DNA of 35,623 nucleotides from an uncultured Oscillospiraceae bacterium (GTDB taxonomy: Bacteria > Bacillota > Clostridia > Oscillospirales > Ruminococcaceae): positions 1 through 35,623 of the forward strand of contig CATJCP010000117.1 in NCBI GenBank assembly GCA_949737515.1, written 5' to 3'. Under the pieces are notes generated by a model, which saw only the letters and a list, made by a program, of their open reading frames with translations, ran no database searches and was not told the origin of the DNA. Both the position numbers and the translations under genes were made by a program. Shown here piece after piece: positions 1 to 8,298 of this stretch. Within the stretch, counting starts at the first letter, position 1; the number at the start of each line of letters is the position of its first letter.

Positions 1-129
1 CGCTTCTGAGGATGTGAAGGATTTGATTTCACAAATATGGCTGGATGCCGCCCCCCATTTTTCGACAATGGAGCATATTGTTTTACCTTGGTCTGGTTCA
101 TCGTCGCAGACTGCTATTTTTATTTTCAT
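1..129 (-). CDS. LytTR/AgrA-type response regulator, N-terminal part (cut by window edge)
   Basis: Only the first 43 codons are present; the gene continues beyond base 1. The translated start, MKIKIAVCDDEP, is the receiver-domain beginning typical of response regulators of the LytR/AgrA group, with the paired acidic residues (D9, D10) that bind Mg2+ near the phosphoryl site. The phosphorylated Asp and the output domain lie outside the window, so the DNA-binding type is inferred from the 'AVCDDEP' style of start. The ATG at 129 is preceded by a weak G-rich ribosome site and a good promoter at 164-191. It is divergent from the XRE regulator. A different receiver-domain protein is possible. Confidence 0.72.
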   Translation of the reverse strand, partial: MKIKIAVCDDEPDQGKTICSIVEKWGAASSHICEIKSFTSSEA

Positions 130-163
130 CGGATACCACCGCCGCTCGTAAAGACATGAACCC

Positions 164-191
164 ATTATAGCACATTTTTTCCTAAAAGCAA
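164..191 (-). promoter_or_regulatory. Sigma-A promoter of the response regulator
   Basis: Read on the minus strand: -35 TTGCTT (186-191), 16-base spacer, -10 TATAAT (164-169). Transcription would start near 157 and give a leader of about 28 bases before the ATG at 129. Confidence 0.6.
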
Positions 192-216
192 AAGGGGATT
201 CTCTACGGAGCGTTGA

Positions 217-244
217 TTGATTTTTTTGAAAAAATCCTTATACT
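217..244 (+). promoter_or_regulatory. Probable sigma-A promoter of the XRE-desulfoferrodoxin regulator
   Basis: -35 TTGATT (217-222), 16-base spacer, -10 TATACT (239-244). A second TTGATT lies four bases upstream, but its 20-base spacer is less suitable. A start near 251 would exclude the upstream ATG at 217, supporting the start at 301. Confidence 0.5.
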
Positions 245-300
245 GTAGATATATCCTTGCTCTTCAAGGGCAAAGACGTCCCAAAAAAGGAGCCGGAAAC

Positions 301-903
301 ATGGACAATGTAAAAATCGGGCAGTTTATTTACAAGCTGCGAAAGGAGAATAATCTGACCCAATTACAGTTAGCGCAGAAAATCGGCGTCAGCGACAAGG
401 CGGTTTCCAAGTGGGAGCGGGGCCTGGGATGCCCGGACGTCTCCCTCCTGCCGGAGCTGTCCTGTATTTTCGGTGTTGACCTGGAGACCATTCTCTCCGG
501 GGAACCGGAGGAAAACGAAAAATCAGGAGGCAATATGAAACGAATCAAATTTTACGTCTGCCCCGTCTGCGGGAATCTAATCACTGCAGCTGCGGACGCG
601 GCGGTTTCCTGCTGCGGAAAAAAGCTTTCCCCTGTCCAGCCCCAGAAGGCTGGCGACAATGAAAAGCTCCAGGTGGAGATCATTGAAAACGAATTTTACA
701 TCACCACCTCCCATCCCATGGAGCGGGAACATTACATTCCCTTTGTCGCCTTGGTGACAGGGGATACCTTGTTGCTCCGGCGGCTGTACCCAGAATGGGA
801 TATGCAGGTACGGCTGCCCATGCTCCCCCGATGCAGGCTGTTATGGTATTGTACGCAGCACGGGCTTTTTTATCAGGAAAGAATACAAATTCCCACAAAA
901 TAG
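301..903 (+). CDS. XRE-family HTH regulator fused to a desulfoferrodoxin-like domain
   Basis: A 200-residue cytoplasmic protein. Residues 5-62 are a Cro/C1-type helix-turn-helix (LTQLQLAQKIGVSDKAVSKWE). Residues 84-110 resemble a desulforedoxin knuckle with C87, C90, C104 and C105 (CPVCGN...SCCGKKL). Residues 120-195 resemble the superoxide reductase core: HPMEREHYI gives H138 and H144, and YCTQHGL gives C184 and H187, four of the five ligands of the catalytic iron. The position of the first His ligand in true superoxide reductases appears to be Leu (EKLQVE). This suggests an iron-based redox or oxygen sensor rather than an efficient enzyme; that role is inferred. The ATG at 301 is chosen because a G-rich ribosome site (AAAAAAGGAG) lies just upstream; the ATG at 217 lies within the promoter. 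It may be cotranscribed with the lipoprotein 77 bases downstream. Confidence 0.85.
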   Translation: MDNVKIGQFIYKLRKENNLTQLQLAQKIGVSDKAVSKWERGLGCPDVSLLPELSCIFGVDLETILSGEPEENEKSGGNMKRIKFYVCPVCGNLITAAADAAVSCCGKKLSPVQPQKAGDNEKLQVEIIENEFYITTSHPMEREHYIPFVALVTGDTLLLRRLYPEWDMQVRLPMLPRCRLLWYCTQHGLFYQERIQIPTK

Positions 904-980
904 AAAACCTTTTGAGAACGCCAAAGTACGCAGAAAATGGTTCATCCATACCCCTCACATCTTAGAAAGGTTCGGATCAT

Positions 981-3929
981 ATGAAAATATGGAAAAGAAA
1001 GCTCCTCGCCATCAGCCTTGCCCTTGGGATAGTATTTACAGGGTGTGCTTCCGACTTCGGGCAGGGCAGGAGCACAGAACCAGACGGCAGCTTTGAAAGT
1101 AGCTCTGAACAAAGTAGTTCTGAACAAAATAGCTCTCAGCCGTCCCCAAATCATTCAGAAGCACCGTCCTGGACTGCCGGTCTCGACCTATCGGAGGCCA
1201 TCCAGCCCTTGGGGATTATGCGTAAATCAACGGAAATAGAGAGCGTGGACAGAATAGAGCCGTACAGCGAATGGTGGGAGCCACAGAACAACGCCATACA
1301 GGGCGATTTATCCCAATCCCCCGCTCTTGCTTATTCCTTTACATTTTCAGACAAGACAGTTTTTCCAGACGCCGGAAATCTCCCGGCTGGCTATGACCCG
1401 GACGCCCTGATAGAATGGGGCAAAGACCCCGGGCTAAATGTGGACATTCTCCACAAGCACGGCTTTACCGGAAAAGGCGCGGTGATCGCCTATGTGGATC
1501 AGCCTGCCGCCCCTCACGAACAATACGGCAGCGCAAATCTCCACTATACCAACAACACGGAAAATGAAAGTTCCATGCACGGCCCGGCGGTACTTTCCCT
1601 GCTCTCAGGAAAAGATATCGGAACCGCACCGGAGGCGGAGGTTTATTTTTACGGCATGGCTGCATGGGAGCTTGATCAGACAAAACATGCACAGTGCCTT
1701 TATCAGATCATTGAGCAAAATAAACAGCTTCCAGAAGACAAAAAAATCAGAATGGTAGCCTTTTCTGACAATATAAATACCGAAGAAAAGCACCCGAAAG
1801 AATTTAGAAAAGCTGTTACAGCCTGTGAAGAAGCGGGTATAATGGTTTGGTTCTGCGGAGAATATGGGTGCGCTTCCTTTCTGCCCTTCAGTGACAAAAA
1901 TCTTCCGGAAAATGTCATAGAAGATGCCGAATATAGAGAAGCAAAGTTTTCCACAGATCTGGTCTATGTCCCCACCTCCGGACGTACGGTTGCGGCAACG
2001 GAAGGGAGCTCGTATATTTACTGGGGAGGAAACGGCGGTGCAAGCTGGGCTATGCCCTATGTGTTTGGCCTATATGCCATCGCCATTGAAATTGACCCCG
2101 CCCTGACACAGTACGCGCTGACAGAGCTTGTTGCGTCTACCGCCTATGACTGCAATGGCATAAAGCTGGTCAACCCGGTAGGGTTTATATCCGCCGTCCT
2201 CCGGAGGGTGGGCAGGGACAGTGAGGCAGACGCTATGATCCAAGAGGTCCGGGAACGGGCACGTTATATCTATGCTGTAATGGACACTAAAACCATGGCC
2301 GAAGAGGATTTAAACGCCGTTGGCAGCTATCTGTCTTCCATCACCGACGCGACCATTCTGGTGGCGGATGCCAGCTTTTTTGCCGGAGCCGGGGAGCTAT
2401 ATGCTGCCCTTCAGGCTGATGCAAACCAGCGGGGCGGCATTGTGGCAGGGGTGCAGATATTCGGAACGCCGGATATGGTTCCCGCCTTCCCGGTACAGTA
2501 CAAGGTGCAGATGGTAGACGGCATAGATGAAGGCGGCCTGTTTTTGACCGACCTGTTCTATGGGAATTTTGATAATCGGGCGGAGGACATCACCAGCGGT
2601 TATAACGTGATGGACCATTTTGCCCAAGGGAAGGATATTAAACTAGTCCCCCAATGGCCGGCAGTCCGCCTCCCCCTGTCCAAGGGGGAGTTTTCCGCTT
2701 TTCTAAGCAAATATCAAAGTTATGTAAGAAATACGGGGCTGGTCCGTCATGAATTGGTAAATTTATCCAATCCCATTTTCAATGACACAGAGCATGTTGA
2801 CGATATGGGACGTTTCCTGAAACGGATGGATCGGGAATTCCAGCTTCTGGATATCCCATACCGGCTGTATGGCAACTTGGACGGTCAGGCGGCTATCACC
2901 ACAGAGGTTCTTGGAGATTTTACGGCGGAAAACCTCGCCAGGGAAAACGATAACGGCATGATGGAACTGCTGATCAACAGCCACGGCCAACGGGACAACA
3001 TTGATCAGTGCATCTTTGAAAATAACAGAGAAAAGCGGGTTTCCCTTGTAAATATGGACACCATCAACGCTGTTTTAGATGGAAATCCTTATTACTTAGA
3101 CTGCTGGACCTGTCTGAATGGATACGGCATGACGGACAACCTGATTACAGCCGCGCTCAAAGGGCAGTGCGTAGGGGCGTTCGCCGCCACGTCGGTTCTG
3201 TCCAACAACGGCGTTCACTGGGATGCGGGGCTGGAGGAAATGGCCAAAAGCAATTTCTATTATTTTTACTATCACTATCTAAAAGCACTCCACAAAGGCG
3301 AAATGCGGAGCAGGGCTTTCTTCGCTGCCCAGCAGGCCTATGGCAAGGCGCTGATGGCTGACAGCTCCAACACCATCCGCAGAGACGGAAACTATCAGTT
3401 TAATCTTTGCAATCTTTTGACTTATCACAATTTCGGCGTTATTGAGCCAGCCCGTTCATGGCCCTTCTTTGACGCTGGCGGCTATATCCCCCAGGCGGGG
3501 CAAAGTGTACCCAAGGTGCAGCGGAAAAAGGCAGCAAAAAGAATCTTATTAACGGACGGCGCACCCATAGGCGAAGCGAAACCGTTAGAATATGCTGCGG
3601 CAAGCACACCGGCGCCGTCGGGCTTTACAATACGCCGTTTCACAATTCAGGCATTGGACAACCAATATTTCCGCTTTACCATAGAATACACGCTTCCGGA
3701 GGAAATAAAGGCAGTTGCCATCTTCAATCCTCCAAACGGGGATGATATTAGCCTTCATTCCGTTATCGTTATGGATGGGACATGGGATAAGCTTGTATTC
3801 GATTTGAGCGACAGGCAGCTTCAATTCGCCTCAAGCCTGGTTCTCAATTTCTACGGCAATGAAATTTCTTACGCCATCCTTCCTGAAATGAGCGCCATAA
3901 GATCCGTAATCAGACAGAAACAGGGATAA
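981..3929 (+). CDS. Lipoprotein with degenerate S8 subtilase-like and C25 gingipain-like peptidase domains
   Basis: A 982-residue predicted surface lipoprotein. Residues 1-22 are a lipoprotein signal ending in VFTGC (lipidated C22). A Ser-rich linker (about 35-60) follows. Residues 150-375 resemble a subtilisin-like domain: candidate catalytic residues are D173 (GAVIAYVDQP), H200 (MHGPAVLSLLSG) and S355 (GGASWAMPYV), but the usual oxyanion Asn region (AAGN) reads CGEYG, so activity is uncertain. Residues about 480-800 resemble clan CD family C25: GTPDMVP, FLTDLFYGNFD, AVRLPLSKGEFSAFLSKYQSY, then H668 (INSHGQ) and C711 (CWTCLNG). Residues about 870-982 look like a beta-sandwich. The ATG at 981 has AGAAAGG upstream. 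Both active sites may be intact or either may be a scaffold; substrate unknown. Codons look more A+T-rich than in the core genes. Confidence 0.8.
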   Translation: MKIWKRKLLAISLALGIVFTGCASDFGQGRSTEPDGSFESSSEQSSSEQNSSQPSPNHSEAPSWTAGLDLSEAIQPLGIMRKSTEIESVDRIEPYSEWWEPQNNAIQGDLSQSPALAYSFTFSDKTVFPDAGNLPAGYDPDALIEWGKDPGLNVDILHKHGFTGKGAVIAYVDQPAAPHEQYGSANLHYTNNTENESSMHGPAVLSLLSGKDIGTAPEAEVYFYGMAAWELDQTKHAQCLYQIIEQNKQLPEDKKIRMVAFSDNINTEEKHPKEFRKAVTACEEAGIMVWFCGEYGCASFLPFSDKNLPENVIEDAEYREAKFSTDLVYVPTSGRTVAATEGSSYIYWGGNGGASWAMPYVFGLYAIAIEIDPALTQYALTELVASTAYDCNGIKLVNPVGFISAVLRRVGRDSEADAMIQEVRERARYIYAVMDTKTMAEEDLNAVGSYLSSITDATILVADASFFAGAGELYAALQADANQRGGIVAGVQIFGTPDMVPAFPVQYKVQMVDGIDEGGLFLTDLFYGNFDNRAEDITSGYNVMDHFAQGKDIKLVPQWPAVRLPLSKGEFSAFLSKYQSYVRNTGLVRHELVNLSNPIFNDTEHVDDMGRFLKRMDREFQLLDIPYRLYGNLDGQAAITTEVLGDFTAENLARENDNGMMELLINSHGQRDNIDQCIFENNREKRVSLVNMDTINAVLDGNPYYLDCWTCLNGYGMTDNLITAALKGQCVGAFAATSVLSNNGVHWDAGLEEMAKSNFYYFYYHYLKALHKGEMRSRAFFAAQQAYGKALMADSSNTIRRDGNYQFNLCNLLTYHNFGVIEPARSWPFFDAGGYIPQAGQSVPKVQRKKAAKRILLTDGAPIGEAKPLEYAAASTPAPSGFTIRRFTIQALDNQYFRFTIEYTLPEEIKAVAIFNPPNGDDISLHSVIVMDGTWDKLVFDLSDRQLQFASSLVLNFYGNEISYAILPEMSAIRSVIRQKQG

Positions 3930-3977
3930 ATCCAATGCTATACCAATGAATAAGGGCTGTAAAAGATTGCTCAACCT

Positions 3978-4010
3978 AACAAAGGACGCCTGAAAGAGGC
4001 GTCCTTTGTT
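3978..4010. terminator. Hairpin between convergent genes, probably a shared terminator
   Basis: A perfect 13-base-pair inverted repeat, arms 3978-3990 and 3998-4010 with a 7-base loop. It lies between the lipoprotein stop (3929, plus) and the aldo/keto reductase stop (4089, minus). No long T run follows on either strand, but the arms end in AACAAAG/CTTTGTT, so it can act in both directions. Confidence 0.7.
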
Positions 4011-4088
4011 AATAGTGTACGCAAACGATGGTTTTGAACATGTGGACAAGGAGAGAGGCATACCGGAACCCCGTCATAACGAATCATA

Positions 4089-5237
4089 TTAGTAATTAAA
4101 AATACTACGGGCTTTTTCCATATTACTGATAATTGGCACGGAAAACGGGCACCGTTTTTCACAGCTTCCACATTGGATACAATCTGAAGCATGTGCAGAT
4201 AATTCACGATAATGCTGCCCAATGCCTTGCGATACAGCATTTTTGTCCATGGAGGCAATATCTAAATATTTTGTAACTGCAGCAATATCAATTCCAGCAG
4301 GGCATGGCTGGCAATGGTTACAATATACGCAGCTTCCCATAAAGTTGCTGTTCATGCTTCGGATTGCTTCGGTATAATCCAAATCAGCAGGATCGGCCTC
4401 TAAATAAGCAACCGCTGTTTCAACTTCCTTTCTGCTCTGGCAACCCACCAAAACGCTGCTTACAGATGGCCTTGACAGCGCGTAATGAATACATTGATGG
4501 ACAGTAAGCGGCTTTGCGAACGGACTGTATTCTTCTGACAATAATCTGCCGCCGCCCAGGGTTTTCATAACTGTGATGGGAATATCCAACATCTCGCAGG
4601 TTCTATAAAGTTCTAAACGCTTTGGGTCAAATTCAAGTAATCTGCTCTTGTCATATTCATTTGCCAGATAGCCAAATATGTGCATATCTGCCGGAAACAT
4701 ATCAAAGGCGGGGTTGATACTGAACATAAGCAGATCAACAATACCGGTTTCCACGATCTTTTTTGCAATAACTGGATCGTGTGAGCTTGCGCCGATCCCT
4801 CGTATGATTCCATCTTTTTTCAGTTTTTCAGCATAGCGGACAATATCAGAATGAAATACCTGATGAAATGTCTGCTCATTGTCAATCAAGTAAAGCATCC
4901 CAAAATCAATATAATCAGTCTGCAAGTCGCGCATCAGATTTTCAAAATATGTCCGGCATACGGATAAATCTCTTGATGTATAATATAGCTGGTTTAATTC
5001 GGTTGAGCCAATATGGCCTTGGATCATCACCTTATCGCGGTTTCCCTTGAGTGCTTTTCCGATTTTCTGACGGACATCACTGCCGGGCATAAAAACGTCC
5101 ATCATATTTATGCCGGTTTCAAGGGCAGCATGTATGGTTTCCTCAACAATAGAATAATCTTTTCTGTCAAGGTGTTCTGTGCCAAGCCCTATTATGCTGG
5201 CTTGTATTCCAGTTTTCCCCAATCTCCTATATTGCAT
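4089..5237 (-). CDS. Aldo/keto reductase with C-terminal ferredoxin-like [4Fe-4S] domain
   Basis: A 382-residue predicted NAD(P)H-dependent oxidoreductase of the group that joins an aldo/keto reductase barrel to an iron-sulfur tail. The start MQYRRLGKTG and IIGLGTEHL are typical of the barrel; GIGASSHDP and the ITVMKTLGGGRL region match its later strands. Cysteines CVYCNHCQPCP (about residues 300-310) and CIQCGSCEKRCP (about 355-366) are two ferredoxin-type motifs. The classical Asp-Tyr-Lys-His tetrad is not clear, and the substrate cannot be predicted. The ATG at 5237 has GGAGG 12 bases upstream. It follows the serine hydrolase gene by 44 bases on the same strand, so cotranscription is likely. 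Confidence 0.88.
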   Translation of the reverse strand: MQYRRLGKTGIQASIIGLGTEHLDRKDYSIVEETIHAALETGINMMDVFMPGSDVRQKIGKALKGNRDKVMIQGHIGSTELNQLYYTSRDLSVCRTYFENLMRDLQTDYIDFGMLYLIDNEQTFHQVFHSDIVRYAEKLKKDGIIRGIGASSHDPVIAKKIVETGIVDLLMFSINPAFDMFPADMHIFGYLANEYDKSRLLEFDPKRLELYRTCEMLDIPITVMKTLGGGRLLSEEYSPFAKPLTVHQCIHYALSRPSVSSVLVGCQSRKEVETAVAYLEADPADLDYTEAIRSMNSNFMGSCVYCNHCQPCPAGIDIAAVTKYLDIASMDKNAVSQGIGQHYRELSAHASDCIQCGSCEKRCPFSVPIISNMEKARSIFNY

Positions 5238-5281
5238 GATTGTTTTATGCCTCCGTATCGTTTATACCAATCTTTGGCAAA

Positions 5282-6775
5282 TTACAGCTGCTTTTCCCCT
5301 TCCCTCAGCACCAGATCAGGCACGGCGGGCTCGTCTCCATACCCCAACAGGGTCTTGCAGCGGCTGATGGTCAGCGTTCCCTCCCCAAACTGGAAGAGCA
5401 GCCGCATCCCAAAGGCTGTCTGCACGCATCGCACCTCCACCTCAAACACACGGTGAGTGCGGAACCGCCCCATGGCAGCCACCGGTTCCCCCCGGTAGCT
5501 GCTGAAGGCGTAATCCCCGGCCAGCCCAATGGCAACCTCCCGGGTCTCCCCCTGTTCCGTCAGGCTCAGGATGGCCTCGTTCTCCTCAAAGGTCAGCGAA
5601 AGCCTTTCCAGCTCCGCCTTTTTCCCGCCAAAGTCCAGGAAGGAGCAGATCATATCCAGATAAAAGCAAACAGGCTCCTTCCCGGAAGGCACATAGGCCT
5701 TTTCAAACCGCTTTGCTGTATCCCAGGGCTTCAGCTTTCCGGCGGGGAGCTCTGCCAGGGTCAAGTTTGCCAGCCTGTATTCCAGCGCCGCCTGGGCCTT
5801 GGCGTCCTCCGGCAGCGCTTCGTCCCGGAAAGCGGGGATCAGCGTATCCCACACCGCGTCCAGGGTATCCTGGGTGTGCCCTGTGGCCTCGGTAATGATG
5901 AGCAGCGCATCCTGCTTTGGCATGGCGATTCCAAACTGCCCCCACAACCCGTCTGCCCGGTAGACCCCCTCCGGTTTGCAGCGCCAGAATTGGAAGCCAT
6001 AGCCCAGGCCCCAATCCCCCTTGCCGGAGTAGATATGGTTGGCTGTTTCGATCTGCTTCCCCGTCGCCTGGTCAAACCACGCCTCGGGCAGCAACCGCTC
6101 CCCATTCCACACGCCCCTCTGCATCACAAACTGCATAAACCGGGCCATGTCCTCTGTGCGCAGCCGGAATCCTCCGCCGCCCATCTCAGTGCCCTCCGGT
6201 CCTGCCAGTGCGCAGAATACCTCGCCTATGCCGATTTTGTCAAAGAGCCTCTCCCGCAAAAAGGCGGTGAGCTGCTGCCCGTTCCTGCGGCAGAGGGCGG
6301 CGCAGAGCATGTTAGTGCCTTCTGTGTTATACTGGAACATGGTCCCCGGTTCATAGACAAAGGGATGGGCCAGGAAATCCCTCATCCAATCTTCTCCGCC
6401 CTCGGGCTCGGTCTCATGCCCTCCGCCCATCATCAGCAGGTCCTTTACAGTGGCCCTTCGCAGGTTTTCAGAGGGGGATTCCGGAAGTTTATCCGGAAAA
6501 AGGCCCGCCAGCCGGTCTTCCAGCTTGATCAGGCCCTCCTGTACGGCAAACCCGATAGCTGTGGAGGTCAGGCTCTTGCTGAAGGAATACATGGGATGCA
6601 CATATTCCGCCCCATAGGGCTTCCACCATCCCTGGGCGCAAACCTTCCCATGGCGCAACAGCATAAAGCTGTGCAGCTCAATCCCCTTTTGCTCTGCCCT
6701 GTCCAGAAATTCCTGTATCGCTTGGGCGGGTATCCCAACCTGCTCCGGCGTGGCGTGCGGCAGTTTGTTTGACAT
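5282..6775 (-). CDS. Beta-lactamase-fold serine hydrolase (class C/esterase type)
   Basis: A 497-residue protein of the beta-lactamase/penicillin-binding-protein-like family. The nucleophile motif SxxK is SFSK in MYSFSKSLTS (about residue 69), and the second motif YxN is represented by YNTEGTN (about residue 155). A C-terminal domain of about 130 residues after the catalytic barrel is seen in related esterases and D-aminopeptidases. No signal peptide is visible, so the protein is probably cytoplasmic and unlikely to be a real antibiotic beta-lactamase; an esterase or peptidase role is inferred. The ATG at 6775 has GGGAAGGGAG upstream. A 10-base inverted repeat lies just upstream of the gene (6831-6855), and the aldo/keto reductase follows. 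Confidence 0.85.
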   Translation of the reverse strand: MSNKLPHATPEQVGIPAQAIQEFLDRAEQKGIELHSFMLLRHGKVCAQGWWKPYGAEYVHPMYSFSKSLTSTAIGFAVQEGLIKLEDRLAGLFPDKLPESPSENLRRATVKDLLMMGGGHETEPEGGEDWMRDFLAHPFVYEPGTMFQYNTEGTNMLCAALCRRNGQQLTAFLRERLFDKIGIGEVFCALAGPEGTEMGGGGFRLRTEDMARFMQFVMQRGVWNGERLLPEAWFDQATGKQIETANHIYSGKGDWGLGYGFQFWRCKPEGVYRADGLWGQFGIAMPKQDALLIITEATGHTQDTLDAVWDTLIPAFRDEALPEDAKAQAALEYRLANLTLAELPAGKLKPWDTAKRFEKAYVPSGKEPVCFYLDMICSFLDFGGKKAELERLSLTFEENEAILSLTEQGETREVAIGLAGDYAFSSYRGEPVAAMGRFRTHRVFEVEVRCVQTAFGMRLLFQFGEGTLTISRCKTLLGYGDEPAVPDLVLREGEKQL

Positions 6776-6830
6776 GGACGTTCTCCCTTCCCTGTTTTAT
6801 CTGTGCTTTCCAGTATGTTCTCTGGCCGGT

Positions 6831-6855
6831 CAACAAAACAGTTGATGTTTTGTTG
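6831..6855. repeat. Perfect 10-base inverted repeat between rnfB and the serine hydrolase
   Basis: Arms CAACAAAACA (6831-6840) and TGTTTTGTTG (6846-6855) with a 5-base spacer. On the minus strand TTGACT lies directly upstream, with the repeat occupying the space where a -35/-10 spacer and -10 would be. This would suit a regulator operator for the hydrolase gene. It could also be a weak terminator of the rnf operon, since rnfB ends at 6868, but no T run follows. Confidence 0.5.
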
Positions 6856-6867
6856 AGTCAAGATACT

Positions 6868-7677
6868 TTATGCATTTGTGCCTATTTTTGGCATACAGAA
6901 CTGGATGGCGCCGGTTGGACACTGCTTGGCGCATTCTCCGCAGTTGGTACACAGCTTCGGGTCAATGGTGGCCAGATTGTTTACAACCTTCGCCGCCCCG
7001 CTGGGACAGGATTTTTCACACTTTTTACAGCCAATACAACCGGCCTTGCAGACCTTTCTGGTATACGCCCCTTTATCACAGCTGGAGCAGGCCACAAACG
7101 CCCTGGCTGTTGCCGGGATGATTTCAATCAAATGGTTGGGACACTGTTTGGCACACATCCCACACCCCACGCAAAGGGTCCTGTCCACAACGGCAATATC
7201 GTCCTTGATGGAAATGGCCCCGTACTGGCAAGCCGCCACACAGTCCCCATACCCCAGGCAGGCATGGCTGCAGCTTCTCCTACCCTGATAGAAGGAGTTA
7301 CAGGCCAGACAGGTTTTGGGCCCTTCATAGTCCATCACGTATTCGGTGACATTGGAGTTTCCGGAACAGTGGACCACAGCCACCATCGGCACAACCTCGC
7401 CGCTGTCAACCCCCAGGATCTCCCCTACCTTTTTAGCAACCTCCGCGCCGCCGGGAATGCACAGGTTGGCGGCAGCCCCGCCAACGGCTGCGGCGGCATA
7501 CCCGTCGCAGCCGGAATAACCGCAGGCACCGCAGTTGGCCCCTGGAAGGACTTCCCGGACCTTGGTCACCCGCTCGTCGGTCTTTACCGCGAAGAACTTG
7601 GAGGCGACCGCAAGGCATACCCCCGAAATACACCCAATAATCAGTACAACAACAATCGGGAAAATGATTGTATTCAT
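6868..7677 (-). CDS. rnfB: Rnf complex ferredoxin-like subunit RnfB
   Basis: A 269-residue membrane-anchored iron-sulfur protein that takes electrons from reduced ferredoxin into the Rnf complex. Residues 1-27 are a single membrane anchor. A [4Fe-4S] domain follows (GANCGACGYSGC, about 47-58), then a region of ferredoxin-type motifs: CLACNSF...CSHACLGYGDCVAACQ, CVGCGMCAKQCP, CIGCKKCEKSCP and CTNCGECAKQCP. This matches the clostridial form. The ATG at 7677 is preceded by AGGAGAT at good distance. It is the last gene of rnfCDGEAB, starting 30 bases after rnfA. Confidence 0.97.
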   Translation of the reverse strand: MNTIIFPIVVVLIIGCISGVCLAVASKFFAVKTDERVTKVREVLPGANCGACGYSGCDGYAAAAVGGAAANLCIPGGAEVAKKVGEILGVDSGEVVPMVAVVHCSGNSNVTEYVMDYEGPKTCLACNSFYQGRRSCSHACLGYGDCVAACQYGAISIKDDIAVVDRTLCVGCGMCAKQCPNHLIEIIPATARAFVACSSCDKGAYTRKVCKAGCIGCKKCEKSCPSGAAKVVNNLATIDPKLCTNCGECAKQCPTGAIQFCMPKIGTNA

Positions 7678-7707
7678 GGCATATCTCCTACCCTCAAAAA
7701 ATTCAAA

Positions 7708-8295
7708 TCAAGCGAACAGGCCTTCCACCACTCCGGAGAACCCCATAAACGCCAGGGAAACAATGGAAGCGGCGATCAGGATGCTGGGAAGCCCCTCGAA
7801 GGTCTTGGGGATGTCGTTGCCCTCAATCCTCTGGCGGACGCCGTTAAACAGCACCATTGCCACCAGGAACCCAATCCCTGCGCCAATGGAGTTGACGATG
7901 GACTCGGCAAAGTTATACTGCTCTTCAATGTTCAGCACCGTCACGCCCAGCACGGCGCAGTTGGTGGTGATCAGCGGCAGATAGATGCCTAGGGTAGAGT
8001 GAAGGGCGGGGATAAACTTCTTTAAAATGATCTCCACCAGCTGTACCAAGGCGGCGATGACCAGGATAAAGACCAGTGTCCGCAGATAGGTAAAGTTGGG
8101 GAACAGGATATAGGTATAAATAGGATAAGTGACAGCTGTCGCCATGGTCATGACGAAGATAACGGCCACGCTCATCCCTGTAGCGGAGTCCAACTTTTTG
8201 GAAACCCCCAAAAAGGGACAGATCCCCATAAATTTGGAGAGCACGAAGTTGTTGACCAGCACCGCGCCCACCAGAATCATCAGAAAGCCTTTCAT
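7708..8295 (-). CDS. rnfA: Rnf complex membrane subunit RnfA
   Basis: A 195-residue integral membrane protein with about six membrane segments, one of two homologous core subunits (with RnfE) of the ion-translocating ferredoxin:NAD+ oxidoreductase. The family hallmark NNFVLSKFMGICPFLGVSKK is at residues 15-34, with Cys in the GIC segment that, in this family, is associated with an Fe-S centre inside the membrane; the later LITTNCAVLG segment holds the matching Cys. The ATG at 8295 has GGGGAGG upstream. It begins three bases after the end of rnfE. Confidence 0.97.
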   Translation of the reverse strand: MKGFLMILVGAVLVNNFVLSKFMGICPFLGVSKKLDSATGMSVAVIFVMTMATAVTYPIYTYILFPNFTYLRTLVFILVIAALVQLVEIILKKFIPALHSTLGIYLPLITTNCAVLGVTVLNIEEQYNFAESIVNSIGAGIGFLVAMVLFNGVRQRIEGNDIPKTFEGLPSILIAASIVSLAFMGFSGVVEGLFA

Positions 8296-8298
8296 GGT

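Noticed and set aside
5240-6772. 510-codon open frame on the plus strand opposite the serine hydrolase
   Set aside because: It is antisense to a gene with clear SxxK and YxN motifs, has no ribosome site or recognisable domain, and its Pro/Leu/Gly-rich composition is typical of a shadow frame in GC-rich DNA.
5282-6775. Antibiotic-resistance beta-lactamase
   Set aside because: No signal peptide is visible and the protein has a large extra C-terminal domain; the family is mostly esterases and peptidases.
6769-7992. 407-codon plus-strand open frame opposite rnfB/rnfA
   Set aside because: Antisense shadow of well-supported Rnf genes; no domain and no promoter.
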